Positions 8,347 to 15,964 of a stretch of 64,000 nucleotides of DNA are shown one piece after another (positions within the stretch are counted from its first letter, which is position 1; each line of letters starts with the position of its first letter). This DNA is from UBA9732 sp045116915. GTDB taxonomy: Bacteria > Spirochaetota > Spirochaetia > Sphaerochaetales > Sphaerochaetaceae. The notes under the pieces were generated by a model. The model ran no database searches. It was not told the DNA's origin and saw only the letters and a list, made by a program, of their open reading frames with translations. The DNA lies in contig JBGUMQ010000035.1 in assembly GCA_045116915.1 (NCBI GenBank), positions 1 through 64,000 on the forward strand, in the 5' to 3' direction. A program made the position numbers and the translations under genes.

Positions 8347-9378
8347 ATGATCGTCATACCCGCAGGATACAGGCCGCTTCTGGACCAGCAGATGACCGAG
8401 CGCGCCATCAAGTTCGTCAAGGACACATTCGAGCGTGAGCTCTCGGGTGAGCTCAGGCTTTCCCGCGTCACATCCACACTGTTCGTCAGGGCCAACAGCG
8501 GCATCAACGACGACCTCAACGGCGTCGAGCGCCCTGTGAGGTTCAATGTCGGCAACATGGACGACACTCCGATGGAAATCGTGCAGAGCCTTGCCAAATG
8601 GAAGAGGATGGCGCTTGCCGACCACGGCTACAGGCCCGGCACTGGACTGTACACCGACATGAACGCCATCCGTCCGGACGACGACATCGACAACATCCAC
8701 TCCATCTACGTGGACCAGTGGGACTGGGAGCGCGTCATGAACGATGGTGAGAGGAACCTGGATTTCCTGAAGGACATCGTCAGGAGGATCTACGAGGCCA
8801 TCAAGCGCACGCAGTTCCTCGTCTCCGAGCACTATCCCGTCTGCGCCCAGGACCTGCCGGATGAGATCACCTTCATCCATTCCGAGGAAGCCCGCGCCAT
8901 GTACCCGGACCTTGATCCCGCCCAGAGGGAGAAGGAGCTTGCCAGGAAGTACGGCGCCATCTTCGTCATAGGCATAGGCATGCCTCTTTCCGACGGCGTA
9001 TCGCACGGCGGAAGGGCCCCCGACTACGACGACTGGTCCACGCCCAACAGCGACGGCTACTGCGGTCTGAACGGCGACATCATCGTCTGGGACAGCGTCA
9101 GGAACGACTCGCTGGAGCTCTCCAGCATGGGGATAAGGGTTTCCCCCGAATCGCTTCTCAGACAGCTCGATATCAGGGGCTGCAGGGAGAGGGCGGACCT
9201 CTACTGGCACAAGCGCCTGCTTGCCGGCGAGTATCCCCAGACGATCGGCGGCGGAATAGGGCAGAGCAGACTCTGCATGTTCCTTCTCAGGAAGGCACAC
9301 ATCGGCGAGGTCCAGGCATCCGTCTGGCCGGATGAGGACAGGAAAGCCGCTCAGGAAGCGGGAATTGTCCTGATGTGA
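8347..9378 (+). CDS. asnA: Aspartate-ammonia ligase (asparagine synthetase A)
   Basis: 343 residues, close to the ~330 of AsnA, and related in fold to class II aspartyl-tRNA synthetases. The AsnA opening FERELSGELRLSRVTSTLFV, the GINDDLNGVERPVRF stretch and the C-terminal GGGIGQSRLCMFLL (class II motif 3, ATP-binding Arg) are all present. It makes asparagine from aspartate, ammonia and ATP in the cytoplasm. It has its own promoter and ends 6 nt from the stop of the convergent exported-protein gene, with no terminator visible between them. Confidence 0.95.
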   Translation: MIVIPAGYRPLLDQQMTERAIKFVKDTFERELSGELRLSRVTSTLFVRANSGINDDLNGVERPVRFNVGNMDDTPMEIVQSLAKWKRMALADHGYRPGTGLYTDMNAIRPDDDIDNIHSIYVDQWDWERVMNDGERNLDFLKDIVRRIYEAIKRTQFLVSEHYPVCAQDLPDEITFIHSEEARAMYPDLDPAQREKELARKYGAIFVIGIGMPLSDGVSHGGRAPDYDDWSTPNSDGYCGLNGDIIVWDSVRNDSLELSSMGIRVSPESLLRQLDIRGCRERADLYWHKRLLAGEYPQTIGGGIGQSRLCMFLLRKAHIGEVQASVWPDEDRKAAQEAGIVLM

Positions 9379-9384
9379 GTCCGT

Positions 9385-11082
9385 CTACTCCTGTGTCTGG
9401 ATACTGAATCCGAAACTGATCTGGAGGTCGTTTCCGGCATTGCCGTGCCAGGACATGACTCCCGAAAGCCATGCCACATCCGCGAAACAGCTGACAGGAA
9501 GCCCGAACAGGGTCATCCTGTACTGCGCTCCGAGCTCGATGACATACCATACCGAAACCGGATCGGACAGTGTCTTGAGATGGAGATTCGGTTCCCTGGA
9601 GTTGTCGTTGTCGCTGTTGTGGGAGTCCGTCATGGTGAAGCCGCCCTTGGCGACGACAGTGGCGTTGGCGTTCAGATCCAGACCGTTGAACATCGAGTAC
9701 CTCGCGTCCGCCGAGACCACGACGGCATCACCTCCGTACTTGAATCCGAGATACGTGAAGACCGGATACCTGATGTATGGATAGTTGGTGCTGTTGTTCG
9801 TCCAGATGATGAAATCCACGTTGTTGCGTCTGTAGAGGGCGGGCATCGCCCATGCGCACTCGATGCCAAGGACCAGGCTTCCGCTTTCCAGTATCCTGAC
9901 GTACTCCAGACCGCCCGATAGCGCGATAGCCGGATCCTGCGTGTCCGCTTCGGTAGGGGCGGTCGCCTGGTCAAGACAGAACTGCAGGTATGCCCTGAAG
10001 CCCGGAACCGGGACATACTGGAGTTCCAGATGCGCTATGGCGTTGAGCAGGATGGAGTTCGTGTTGTTGTGGTATATCGATGCCGGATTCAGGATGTCGA
10101 CATCCGGGAAATCGAACTTGTACATGATGTTCTCGCTGACTGCGAACGACAGGTTCCCCAGAAGCCTGACATCAAGCCTGTGGGCGGCGAATACCCTCCT
10201 GAACTGTGCGGGGACAAGCTCGCCCTGGCTGTTGGAATAGGTCTGTGCCGGAACCATCAGCGTGTAGTCGAAGGAGAATCTCCTTCCGAAAACCTTGAAC
10301 GTCGCGTAGTTGAGCGAGCTCACATGGTCGTCGAAGATGAAGTTCCCGATATTCGATGTACCCCACTGTTTCCTGCTCCTGTAGATGCCGAACGAGAAGT
10401 TGTCCCATGCCAGGGTGAGGAAGGTCTTCCTGGGAACATCGATCTCTATCTGTGTGATGGCGGGGAAGTTGAACAGGAATCCCCTGGAATAGACATCGGA
10501 CCTGGTGATTATCATCAGGTTCCCGTCTTCGACCGGAACGATGGCTCCAAGTCCATACCATCCACCGGAATTCTCTATGGCAAGTGCTTCCAGGGACTCC
10601 GATTCATCCTTGTTGGTTATCCGTCCCCAGCCATATCCCAGTTCGCAGTACGTATAGAACGGACCCAGTCCGGCATGCAGGGCGATCGTTGCGAACGGTT
10701 TCCTCTCGTTGAACGAATAGGCCCACATCTCATCGGTGGAGTATTCCTCGTTCGTATGGAGGTAGGCTTCGGGGGACAGCTCCACGTCCACGGACAGGAG
10801 CTCGTCCTTCTCTGGTGCGCCTATGATTTCCATTATCATGTCGTAGAGACGTCTCTGGTTCTCATCCAGCAAGGACGTGTCTATCCGCGACATCTCGTTG
10901 CGAGCCTCGGCCGCAGTCCACGGCCTTGATGTGGAAGGCTGCGTGTATCCGGCGGAGACGAAGAGGGCGTCGGCCATCCCGTAGATCTTGTCCCCGATGG
11001 GGAAGACCCTGCCTGCGACGCTGGAGGCGGCAAGCGGGAGGATTAGGAGAACCAGGGCGGCTGCGGCAAGAAGACGCTTCAT
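9385..11082 (-). CDS. Exported beta-rich protein, probable outer-membrane barrel (paralogue of next gene)
   Basis: 565 residues from ATG 11082, which begins a clear signal peptide (MKRLLAAAALVLLILPLAAS, then a small-residue cleavage region). The remaining frame upstream is not coding. The mature N-terminus (IYGMADALFVSAGYTQPSTS, then RPWTAAEARNEMSRID) parallels the neighbour's opening. After residue ~150 it consists of alternating aromatic/hydrophobic strands with short polar turns, consistent with a transmembrane beta-barrel. It lacks a recognised family name. It lies 8 nt downstream of its paralogue, so the two form an operon from tandem duplication. A porin or a Wzi-like surface protein is possible; neither is established. 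Confidence 0.6.
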   Translation of the reverse strand: MKRLLAAAALVLLILPLAASSVAGRVFPIGDKIYGMADALFVSAGYTQPSTSRPWTAAEARNEMSRIDTSLLDENQRRLYDMIMEIIGAPEKDELLSVDVELSPEAYLHTNEEYSTDEMWAYSFNERKPFATIALHAGLGPFYTYCELGYGWGRITNKDESESLEALAIENSGGWYGLGAIVPVEDGNLMIITRSDVYSRGFLFNFPAITQIEIDVPRKTFLTLAWDNFSFGIYRSRKQWGTSNIGNFIFDDHVSSLNYATFKVFGRRFSFDYTLMVPAQTYSNSQGELVPAQFRRVFAAHRLDVRLLGNLSFAVSENIMYKFDFPDVDILNPASIYHNNTNSILLNAIAHLELQYVPVPGFRAYLQFCLDQATAPTEADTQDPAIALSGGLEYVRILESGSLVLGIECAWAMPALYRRNNVDFIIWTNNSTNYPYIRYPVFTYLGFKYGGDAVVVSADARYSMFNGLDLNANATVVAKGGFTMTDSHNSDNDNSREPNLHLKTLSDPVSVWYVIELGAQYRMTLFGLPVSCFADVAWLSGVMSWHGNAGNDLQISFGFSIQTQE

Positions 11083-11090
11083 GTCAGGCC

Positions 11091-12917
11091 TCAGTCGAGG
11101 TTGTAGGAAAGCATCAGCGTGATCTGGACATCGGAGATCCTGCCGTTGGCCGTCCTGTTGCCCGGGTTCGTGATGCTGACGAAGTCGACCTGCGCTCCTG
11201 CGGTGAAGCCCCACGGCAGGATGTATGAACCGTAGAGGCCTGCGACGATCGTGGTCGATGCGGCATCGCGCTGGGCGTAATCCGGATCGTTGTAGTTGTC
11301 CGTCTGGTGTGTCTTCGTCGGGGAGGTCTGGTTCATGTAGGTCTCGTTGTCGATCCTGGTCCAGACGGTGTACCTGTCATGGGTGCCGTGCTTCATGAAG
11401 AAGAAATTGGCGCTTGCGCTCCACTTGCCGGGAACCTCGTATCCGACATTCAGGTTTCCGATGATGGCGTCTCCGCCGTACTTGTATCCCAGGAAGTCCA
11501 GGTTGTAGTTCTGCGTTCCGCCGCAATCGGACATCTCGCGCACAGCCACGACGTAGTTGATGCCGTAGCGTCCGTTGGTCTGTTCCCTGTCGGATTCGCC
11601 CGCCTGGGCATCGCCGTCGCGGAGATACAGGTAGGGGGATGTGTAGGCACCTTCGACGTTGGCAGTGAGGATTCCGTTGCCCAGGCCCATGGCGTATGTC
11701 AGGCCGGCGATGAAACCGAGTCCGTTCGGCTCGGCTTTGGAAGCCGGAGTCGCCGTCTTGGGATCCTGCTCGCCGGGAAGGATGAACTCGTCCACGACCA
11801 TCTGGCCATAGAGGTTGAATCCTTTGGCGAAGGCCCAGTCTGCCTCGAATGCGAGGATGGAGTTGGTGTTGCTCCTGGTGTAGTTGTTGTGGTAGAGGTA
11901 TGCGGGTGCGAAGGCGATCAGGTCGATCTTGTTGTCCTTGCTCATGTACATGACGCCCTCTGTGAGTGTGAAGGATATCTTCGGCGTTATCCTCCATTCG
12001 AGCCTGTGGCCGATGAATGCGGCGATTCCGTTCATGTACTGGCTCTGGCCGTTACCTACCATGTTGGAGCCGTTGACCGAGTACTTCATGGTGTTGGTCT
12101 GCGCATCCGTGACCGTGTAGTACATCTGCGGGTGCGGGAACGCCGAGACCAGGAACGTGTATTTGAAGCTGTTGTCGTATGCTGTGAACCTGGCCATGTT
12201 GTGGTACTTCAGATGGTCTCCGATGACCAGATTGCCCGTGGTTCCGTTGCCCCAGCTGAGCCTGTCGCGTCCGATCTGGAACGTCCAGTTGTCGCCTCCG
12301 GCAGAGACGAATGCGCGCAGCGGCATGTTGAAATCAAGCTGCTTCATGTCGTTGGCCATGAGGAACGGTATGTTGCACCACAGGAGGCTGTCGCCGAACC
12401 TGCGCTCCGTGCTGGCTCCGCTCTTCCAGTCCTTGGCGACACCTATCGACAGGTCGAAGTATCCGTAGAAGCTCTTTCCGATCTGCTCCTCCGTGATCAG
12501 GTTCAGGAAAGGCCTCTCGTTCGCCCATCCGCGCACCCAGTTCTCCCGTCCCCGGAAGAATGTGCTTTCGCTGTTCGTGTTGATATAGAGCTCCGCGTCT
12601 ATCTCGAGTCCGGCCTTGAACGAGGGCCTGGCGGCATCCGAACCGAGGATGTCCGAGGCGCTGTCGTAGAGGGATGCCGATATTCCGGAGAGTCCGGCCC
12701 TGTCGATGCGTGAGAGCATCAGGTTGAGTTCGGATCCGCTCCAGGGTCCGGTTGTCGAGGGAAGGGCGAGTCCTTCCAGGATGTACAGGTCCCTGATGTA
12801 CGTGTAGACCTGATCGTTGACTGAATATATCTTCTGATGGTTCTCAGTTCCGGATGCGAAGACTGTGCATGTCAGGACGACAGTCAGGACGATTGATATG
12901 AATACCTTTCTCTTCAT
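11091..12917 (-). CDS. Exported beta-rich protein, probable outer-membrane barrel
   Basis: 608 residues. The signal peptide MKRKVFISIVLTVVLTCTVF ends at an ASG-type site. The first ~60 mature residues (YSVNDQVYTYIRDLYILEGL, PSTTGPWSGSELNLMLSRID) match the neighbouring protein in spacing: a helical plug-like segment with a conserved PSTxxPW and L/MSRID. The rest is rich in Tyr, Trp, Asn and Gly in a beta-strand rhythm, ending in a hydrophobic, aromatic-poor strand (VQITLMLSYNLD). GGAGAACCTC lies just before the ATG (AAGGAG-type ribosome site). It is the first gene of a two-gene operon with the shorter paralogue. The function is unknown; it is likely inserted in the outer membrane. Confidence 0.6.
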   Translation of the reverse strand: MKRKVFISIVLTVVLTCTVFASGTENHQKIYSVNDQVYTYIRDLYILEGLALPSTTGPWSGSELNLMLSRIDRAGLSGISASLYDSASDILGSDAARPSFKAGLEIDAELYINTNSESTFFRGRENWVRGWANERPFLNLITEEQIGKSFYGYFDLSIGVAKDWKSGASTERRFGDSLLWCNIPFLMANDMKQLDFNMPLRAFVSAGGDNWTFQIGRDRLSWGNGTTGNLVIGDHLKYHNMARFTAYDNSFKYTFLVSAFPHPQMYYTVTDAQTNTMKYSVNGSNMVGNGQSQYMNGIAAFIGHRLEWRITPKISFTLTEGVMYMSKDNKIDLIAFAPAYLYHNNYTRSNTNSILAFEADWAFAKGFNLYGQMVVDEFILPGEQDPKTATPASKAEPNGLGFIAGLTYAMGLGNGILTANVEGAYTSPYLYLRDGDAQAGESDREQTNGRYGINYVVAVREMSDCGGTQNYNLDFLGYKYGGDAIIGNLNVGYEVPGKWSASANFFFMKHGTHDRYTVWTRIDNETYMNQTSPTKTHQTDNYNDPDYAQRDAASTTIVAGLYGSYILPWGFTAGAQVDFVSITNPGNRTANGRISDVQITLMLSYNLD

Positions 12918-12970
12918 GAGGTTCTCCTTTCTCTCCGGGAGACATCATATCATATCAAGATTATTTGGGG

Positions 12971-13010
12971 AAAAAGAAACGGCATGGCCTGCTTCTGCAA
13001 ACCATGCCGC
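12971..13010 (-). terminator. Rho-independent terminator of metQ
   Basis: Read on the minus strand, CGGCATGG (13009-13002) pairs with CCATGCCG (12987-12980). A T-rich tract (12979-12970) follows directly. It lies 24 nt after the metQ stop. Confidence 0.75.
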
Positions 13011-13033
13011 TTTCAGTTCTGAAGGTCGGATGA

Positions 13034-13837
13034 TCAGAATACGATCACGACTTCTCCGTTGGGGTACTTCTCTGCGACCCAGTTCTTGACCTTGTCGCTC
13101 TGAAGAGCCTTGACGAGGGCAACGATGGCCGGATTGTTCTCATTGCCGGACTTTACCGCGATGACGTTGACGTACGGGCTATCGGCGCCTTCGACAACAA
13201 GACCGTCCTTGGCTGCGGAAAGACCTGCGGGGATCGCATAGTTTCCGTTGATGACGGCTGCGTCGACATCCTCGAGGACTCTGGGAAGGGATGCGGCCTC
13301 GACCTCGGCGAAGGAGAGCTTCTTGGGGTTGGAGGTGATGTCGATCGGTGTGGAATCGAGCTTGTCGGGATCGGCGAGTGTGATCAGGCCTGCGCTGGCC
13401 AGGAGCAGAAGTGCCCTGCCTTCGTTGGTCGGGTCGTTAGGGATGGCGATCTTGGCTCCGTCGGGAAGGTCCGCAAGGGACTTGTACTTCTTGGAGTAGA
13501 GTGCGAGCGGCTCGATGTGGATTCCGCCGGCGTTCACGAGGTGGAAGCCCCTCTCGGTGTTGAACGACTCGAGGTACGGGATGTGCTGGAAGAAGTTGGC
13601 GATGATCTCACCGCTTTCGACCGCCTCGTTGGGGGTGACGTAATCGGTGAACTCCTGGACGACAAGGGTGATTCCCTGTGCGGCGAGGTCTTCCTTGACC
13701 AGGTTCAGCATCTCGGCGTGCGGCTCGGGTGTGGCACCGACCGTGATCTTGTTTGCCGATGAAGCCTCCTTGGCTCCGCTTGCGAATACTGCGAATGCAG
13801 TGACGAGCACCAGAATGAAAACGATGGCTTTCTTCAT
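13034..13837 (-). CDS. metQ: Methionine ABC transporter, substrate-binding protein MetQ
   Basis: 267 residues. The signal peptide MKKAIVFILVLVTAFAVFAS is followed by an NLPA-type binding domain (KITVGATPEPHAEMLNLVKE, IPNDPTNEGRALLLLASAGL, VINGNYAIPAGL), the hallmarks of MetQ. It captures methionine in the periplasm and delivers it to MetNI, encoded just upstream on the same strand. Unlike E. coli MetQ there is no lipobox cysteine; the signal ends FASG, so it should be soluble. AGGAG sits 7 nt before ATG 13837. It is separated from metI by 243 nt that contain a promoter and a leader-peptide region, so it can be expressed independently of, and probably more strongly than, metNI. Confidence 0.92.
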   Translation of the reverse strand: MKKAIVFILVLVTAFAVFASGAKEASSANKITVGATPEPHAEMLNLVKEDLAAQGITLVVQEFTDYVTPNEAVESGEIIANFFQHIPYLESFNTERGFHLVNAGGIHIEPLALYSKKYKSLADLPDGAKIAIPNDPTNEGRALLLLASAGLITLADPDKLDSTPIDITSNPKKLSFAEVEAASLPRVLEDVDAAVINGNYAIPAGLSAAKDGLVVEGADSPYVNVIAVKSGNENNPAIVALVKALQSDKVKNWVAEKYPNGEVVIVF

Positions 13838-13880
13838 GTCATATCTCCTGTATAAAAATAATATTCATATGTGTGACGAT

Positions 13881-13895
13881 GTCCCGGTACGGGAC
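13881..13895 (-). promoter_or_regulatory. Second hairpin in the metQ leader
   Basis: GTCCCG (13895-13890) and CGGGAC (13886-13881) form a 6-bp perfect stem with a TAC loop. A T-rich stretch begins about 15-20 nt later, before the metQ ribosome site. Its CCCG arm could also pair with CGGG (13946-13943) of the upstream hairpin, which gives a possible alternative fold. Confidence 0.4.
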
Positions 13896-13922
13896 CCTTG
13901 ATGCAGAAAATGGACTGATTGG

Positions 13923-13955
13923 AAAAAAAGAATACACTTATGCCCGCGAGGGCAT
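13923..13955 (-). terminator. Putative attenuator hairpin plus U7 tract in the metQ leader
   Basis: Minus-strand ATGCCC (13955-13950), loop TCGC, GGGCAT (13945-13940), then after about 10 nt TTTTTTT (13929-13923). The hairpin covers the last codons of the leader ORF, whose stop is 13940-13938, so a translating ribosome would melt it. The gap between stem and U tract is longer than in a textbook terminator, so its efficiency is uncertain. Confidence 0.45.
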
Positions 13956-14006
13956 GCACATGGAGAAAGACATCATCATACGGATTGACTTGGAAACGCT
14001 TGTCAT
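13938..14006 (-). CDS. Putative 22-residue Met/Cys-rich leader peptide of metQ
   Basis: A start codon at 14006 follows a strong ribosome site (GGAGGAGGA, 14019-14011, 4 nt before the ATG). The 22 codons end in TAA at 13940-13938. Residues 10-18 read MMMSFSMCM: five methionines and one cysteine in nine codons, three of the Met codons consecutive. The ORF lies between a good promoter and metQ, the methionine-binding protein gene, and runs into a hairpin. That is the arrangement of amino-acid leader peptides (trp, his, leu) where ribosome stalling at scarce codons controls transcription. Too short to be a functional protein; the role is inferred from composition and position. Confidence 0.6.
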   Translation of the reverse strand: MTSVSKSIRMMMSFSMCMPSRA

Positions 14007-14033
14007 ATGATCCTCCTCCACGAGTTTTGCCTT

Positions 14034-14062
14034 ACTATACACAGAAACAAATAATTATGCAA
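14034..14062 (-). promoter_or_regulatory. metQ promoter
   Basis: Minus-strand TTGCAT (14062-14057), 17-nt spacer, TATAGT (14039-14034). The transcription start should be near 14027, about 20 nt before the leader ORF and 190 nt before metQ. The same TTGCAT -35 box with 17-nt spacing occurs at livJ and uxaE. Confidence 0.65.
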
Positions 14063-14080
14063 CAGTTTTGCGGGAAAAAT

Positions 14081-14755
14081 TCATCTTTTGGCCATCATGC
14101 GCGCGCTTATCCTGTTTCCGATGAACTGGATGACCTCGACCAGGACAAGGATGATGATGACAGCCACGGCCATGACCTCGGGTCTGAAACGCTGGTAGCC
14201 GTACCTGATGGCCAGGTCTCCGAGTCCGCCGCCCCCGACAGCTCCGGCCATGGCGCTGTAGCCGATCAGGTTGATGATCGTCAGCGTGAGACCCGATATG
14301 AGCGAGGGGAGCGCCTCCGGAAGAAGCACCTTGAAGACTATCTGGGCGTCCGTAGAGCCCATGGCCCTGGCGGCCTGGATGACGCCGTGGTCGACTTCCT
14401 TGAGGGATGTCTCCACGATCCTGGCGACGAAAGGCGCGGCCGCAATGGAAAGCGGCACGATGGTGGACTTGGTTCCGATCGCCGTTCCGACTATCAGCCT
14501 GGAGAGCGGGAACAGGACTATGATCAATATGATGAATGGGAACGACCTGAGGATGTTCACGATCCTGCTCAGGATCTCGTTGAGAACCGGCTTGGGTCTG
14601 ATTCCTGCATCCCTTCCGGGAGCGGTCACGCAGAGGAGTATCCCGAGCGGAAGACCCAGGATCACGGAGAAAAGGGTGGAGAGCGATACCATCTCCAGCG
14701 TCTGGAGTGTGCTTTCCCCGATCAGTTTCCAAATGGCAGGTGTAAGTCCGCTCAC
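14081..14755 (-). CDS. metI: Methionine ABC transporter permease MetI
   Basis: 224 residues with about five membrane helices. The permease coupling motif region reads EVDHGVIQAARAMGSTDAQIVFKVLLPEALPSLI (EAA loop) around 140-175. The N-terminal LQTLEMVSLSTLFSVILGLP and the size match MetI. It forms the membrane channel through which MetN drives methionine import. The start overlaps the metN stop by 4 nt (ATGA), so the two are translationally coupled. The gene ends before the separate metQ promoter. Confidence 0.92.
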   Translation of the reverse strand: MSGLTPAIWKLIGESTLQTLEMVSLSTLFSVILGLPLGILLCVTAPGRDAGIRPKPVLNEILSRIVNILRSFPFIILIIVLFPLSRLIVGTAIGTKSTIVPLSIAAAPFVARIVETSLKEVDHGVIQAARAMGSTDAQIVFKVLLPEALPSLISGLTLTIINLIGYSAMAGAVGGGGLGDLAIRYGYQRFRPEVMAVAVIIILVLVEVIQFIGNRISARMMAKR

Positions 14756-15762
14756 TGCTGTACCTCCTCGACTGTGACTCCGCGTTCCCTCATCGCCGCG
14801 ATGGCGGCGTTGACCGCCTCGGGCGATCCCGTGATGTCGCAGACCATCGTCCCCATCTTGGAGTCTCCGACCTTCTGTATGCCTGCGCCGCTGATGTTGA
14901 AGATGACATCGAACTCCCTGATTATGTCGGAGATCACGGGGGTCTCGACCCTGTCGTTGAGGAACCTCAGCGTGAAGCGGGCGGGAAGGTCCGACCAGAT
15001 CACGACGCCGTCCTCGCGGACATTGGCTGCGTTGGTGGTGAGGTGCGAGAGGAATTCCTTGGTGACCGTCGTTTTCGGATGTGCGAAGAGGTCCTTGACC
15101 GTGCCTTCCTCGACGACCGTTCCCTCTGAAAGGACCGCCACGTAGTCGCAGGCGTCCCTGACGACCTCCATCTGGTGTGTGATCATCACGACGGTGAGGT
15201 TCATCTTGCGCTGTATGTCCTTGATCAGAGCCAGGATGGACTGGGTCGTCTTGGGATCCAGTGCGCTTGTGGCCTCGTCGCAGAACAGGATGTCAGGCTT
15301 GCATGCAAGGGCCCTTGCAATGGCGATCCTCTGTTTCTGTCCGCCGGACAGGGTGGAAATCGGGGCATCGGCCTTGTCTGAGAGGCCAACCAGTTCCAGG
15401 AGTTCGCTCACACGGCCGGCGATCTTGTCCTTCGGGTATCTGCAGATCTCCATGGGGTAGGCTATGTTCTGGCCCGCGGTGCGCGACGAGAACAGGTTGA
15501 AGTTCTGGAATATCATGCCGATGTTGCGCCTGCGCTGTATGATCTCCTTCTCCGGGAGGTTGTCCACACGCTGCGAGTCGTACCAGACCTCGCCGCTGTC
15601 GGGTTTCTCCAGGAGGCTGACCAGTCTGACGAGCGTGCTTTTTCCCGCTCCGGAGAGGCCTATGATACCGAATATGCGGTTTTCAGGGATATTCAGGCTG
15701 ACACCCCTGACGGCGTGGACATTGGAATAGTTCCTTTCCAGGTTCTTCAACGTGATGTGCAT
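14752..15762 (-). CDS. metN: Methionine ABC transporter ATP-binding protein MetN
   Basis: 336 residues from ATG 15762, chosen because AAGGAG lies 6 nt upstream and MHITLKNLERNY opens the ATPase domain. Walker A GLSGAGKST, signature LSGGQKQRIAIARAL, Walker B DILFCDEATSALD, and switch His in MITHQMEVV. After residue ~240 comes the ACT-like NIL domain (about 265-336: ARFTLRFLNDRV, DSKMGTMVCDITG) that in MetN binds methionine and shuts the transporter down. Thus import is subject to feedback at the protein level as well as the putative metQ attenuation. Operon order is metN-metI. Confidence 0.95.
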   Translation of the reverse strand: MHITLKNLERNYSNVHAVRGVSLNIPENRIFGIIGLSGAGKSTLVRLVSLLEKPDSGEVWYDSQRVDNLPEKEIIQRRRNIGMIFQNFNLFSSRTAGQNIAYPMEICRYPKDKIAGRVSELLELVGLSDKADAPISTLSGGQKQRIAIARALACKPDILFCDEATSALDPKTTQSILALIKDIQRKMNLTVVMITHQMEVVRDACDYVAVLSEGTVVEEGTVKDLFAHPKTTVTKEFLSHLTTNAANVREDGVVIWSDLPARFTLRFLNDRVETPVISDIIREFDVIFNISGAGIQKVGDSKMGTMVCDITGSPEAVNAAIAAMRERGVTVEEVQQ

Positions 15763-15790
15763 GGATGCTCCTTGGGTCGAACGACTCCTT

Positions 15791-15819
15791 ATAATATTTT
15801 TTTTGCATGCGCGTGGCAA
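15791..15819 (-). promoter_or_regulatory. metN promoter
   Basis: Minus-strand TTGCCA (15819-15814), 17-nt spacer, TATTAT (15796-15791). Transcription would begin near 15784, leaving a roughly 22-nt leader with AAGGAG, so no room for an attenuator here. Confidence 0.55.
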
Positions 15820-15877
15820 GCGTCGGAGGGGACGGGGTGCCGCAGATAATTCTTTGTCGATTTTTATTTCGGAAATA

Positions 15878-15906
15878 TTGCATAAAAATACAATCCGATG
15901 TAATAT
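15878..15906 (+). promoter_or_regulatory. livJ promoter
   Basis: TTGCAT (15878-15883), 17-nt spacer, TAATAT (15901-15906); predicted start near 15913. It is divergent from the metN promoter 59 nt away. Confidence 0.65.
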
Positions 15907-15916
15907 TCCGGCAAAT

Positions 15917-15930
15917 ATATCCAAGGATAT
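15917..15930 (+). promoter_or_regulatory. Palindrome at the livJ transcription start, possible operator
   Basis: ATATCC-AA-GGATAT: 6-bp arms about a 2-nt centre, placed a few bases after the predicted +1 of livJ. The position suits a repressor site or an Lrp-type site, but the binding protein is unknown and the arms are AT-rich. Confidence 0.3.
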
Positions 15931-15964
15931 CACTTTCACACACTTTTGATAGGGAGAAATGAAA

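Noticed and set aside
13838..14080. SAM-I riboswitch or methionine T-box before metQ
   Set aside because: The conserved S-box core and T-box sequences are not visible; the interval is instead accounted for by a promoter, a leader ORF and short hairpins.
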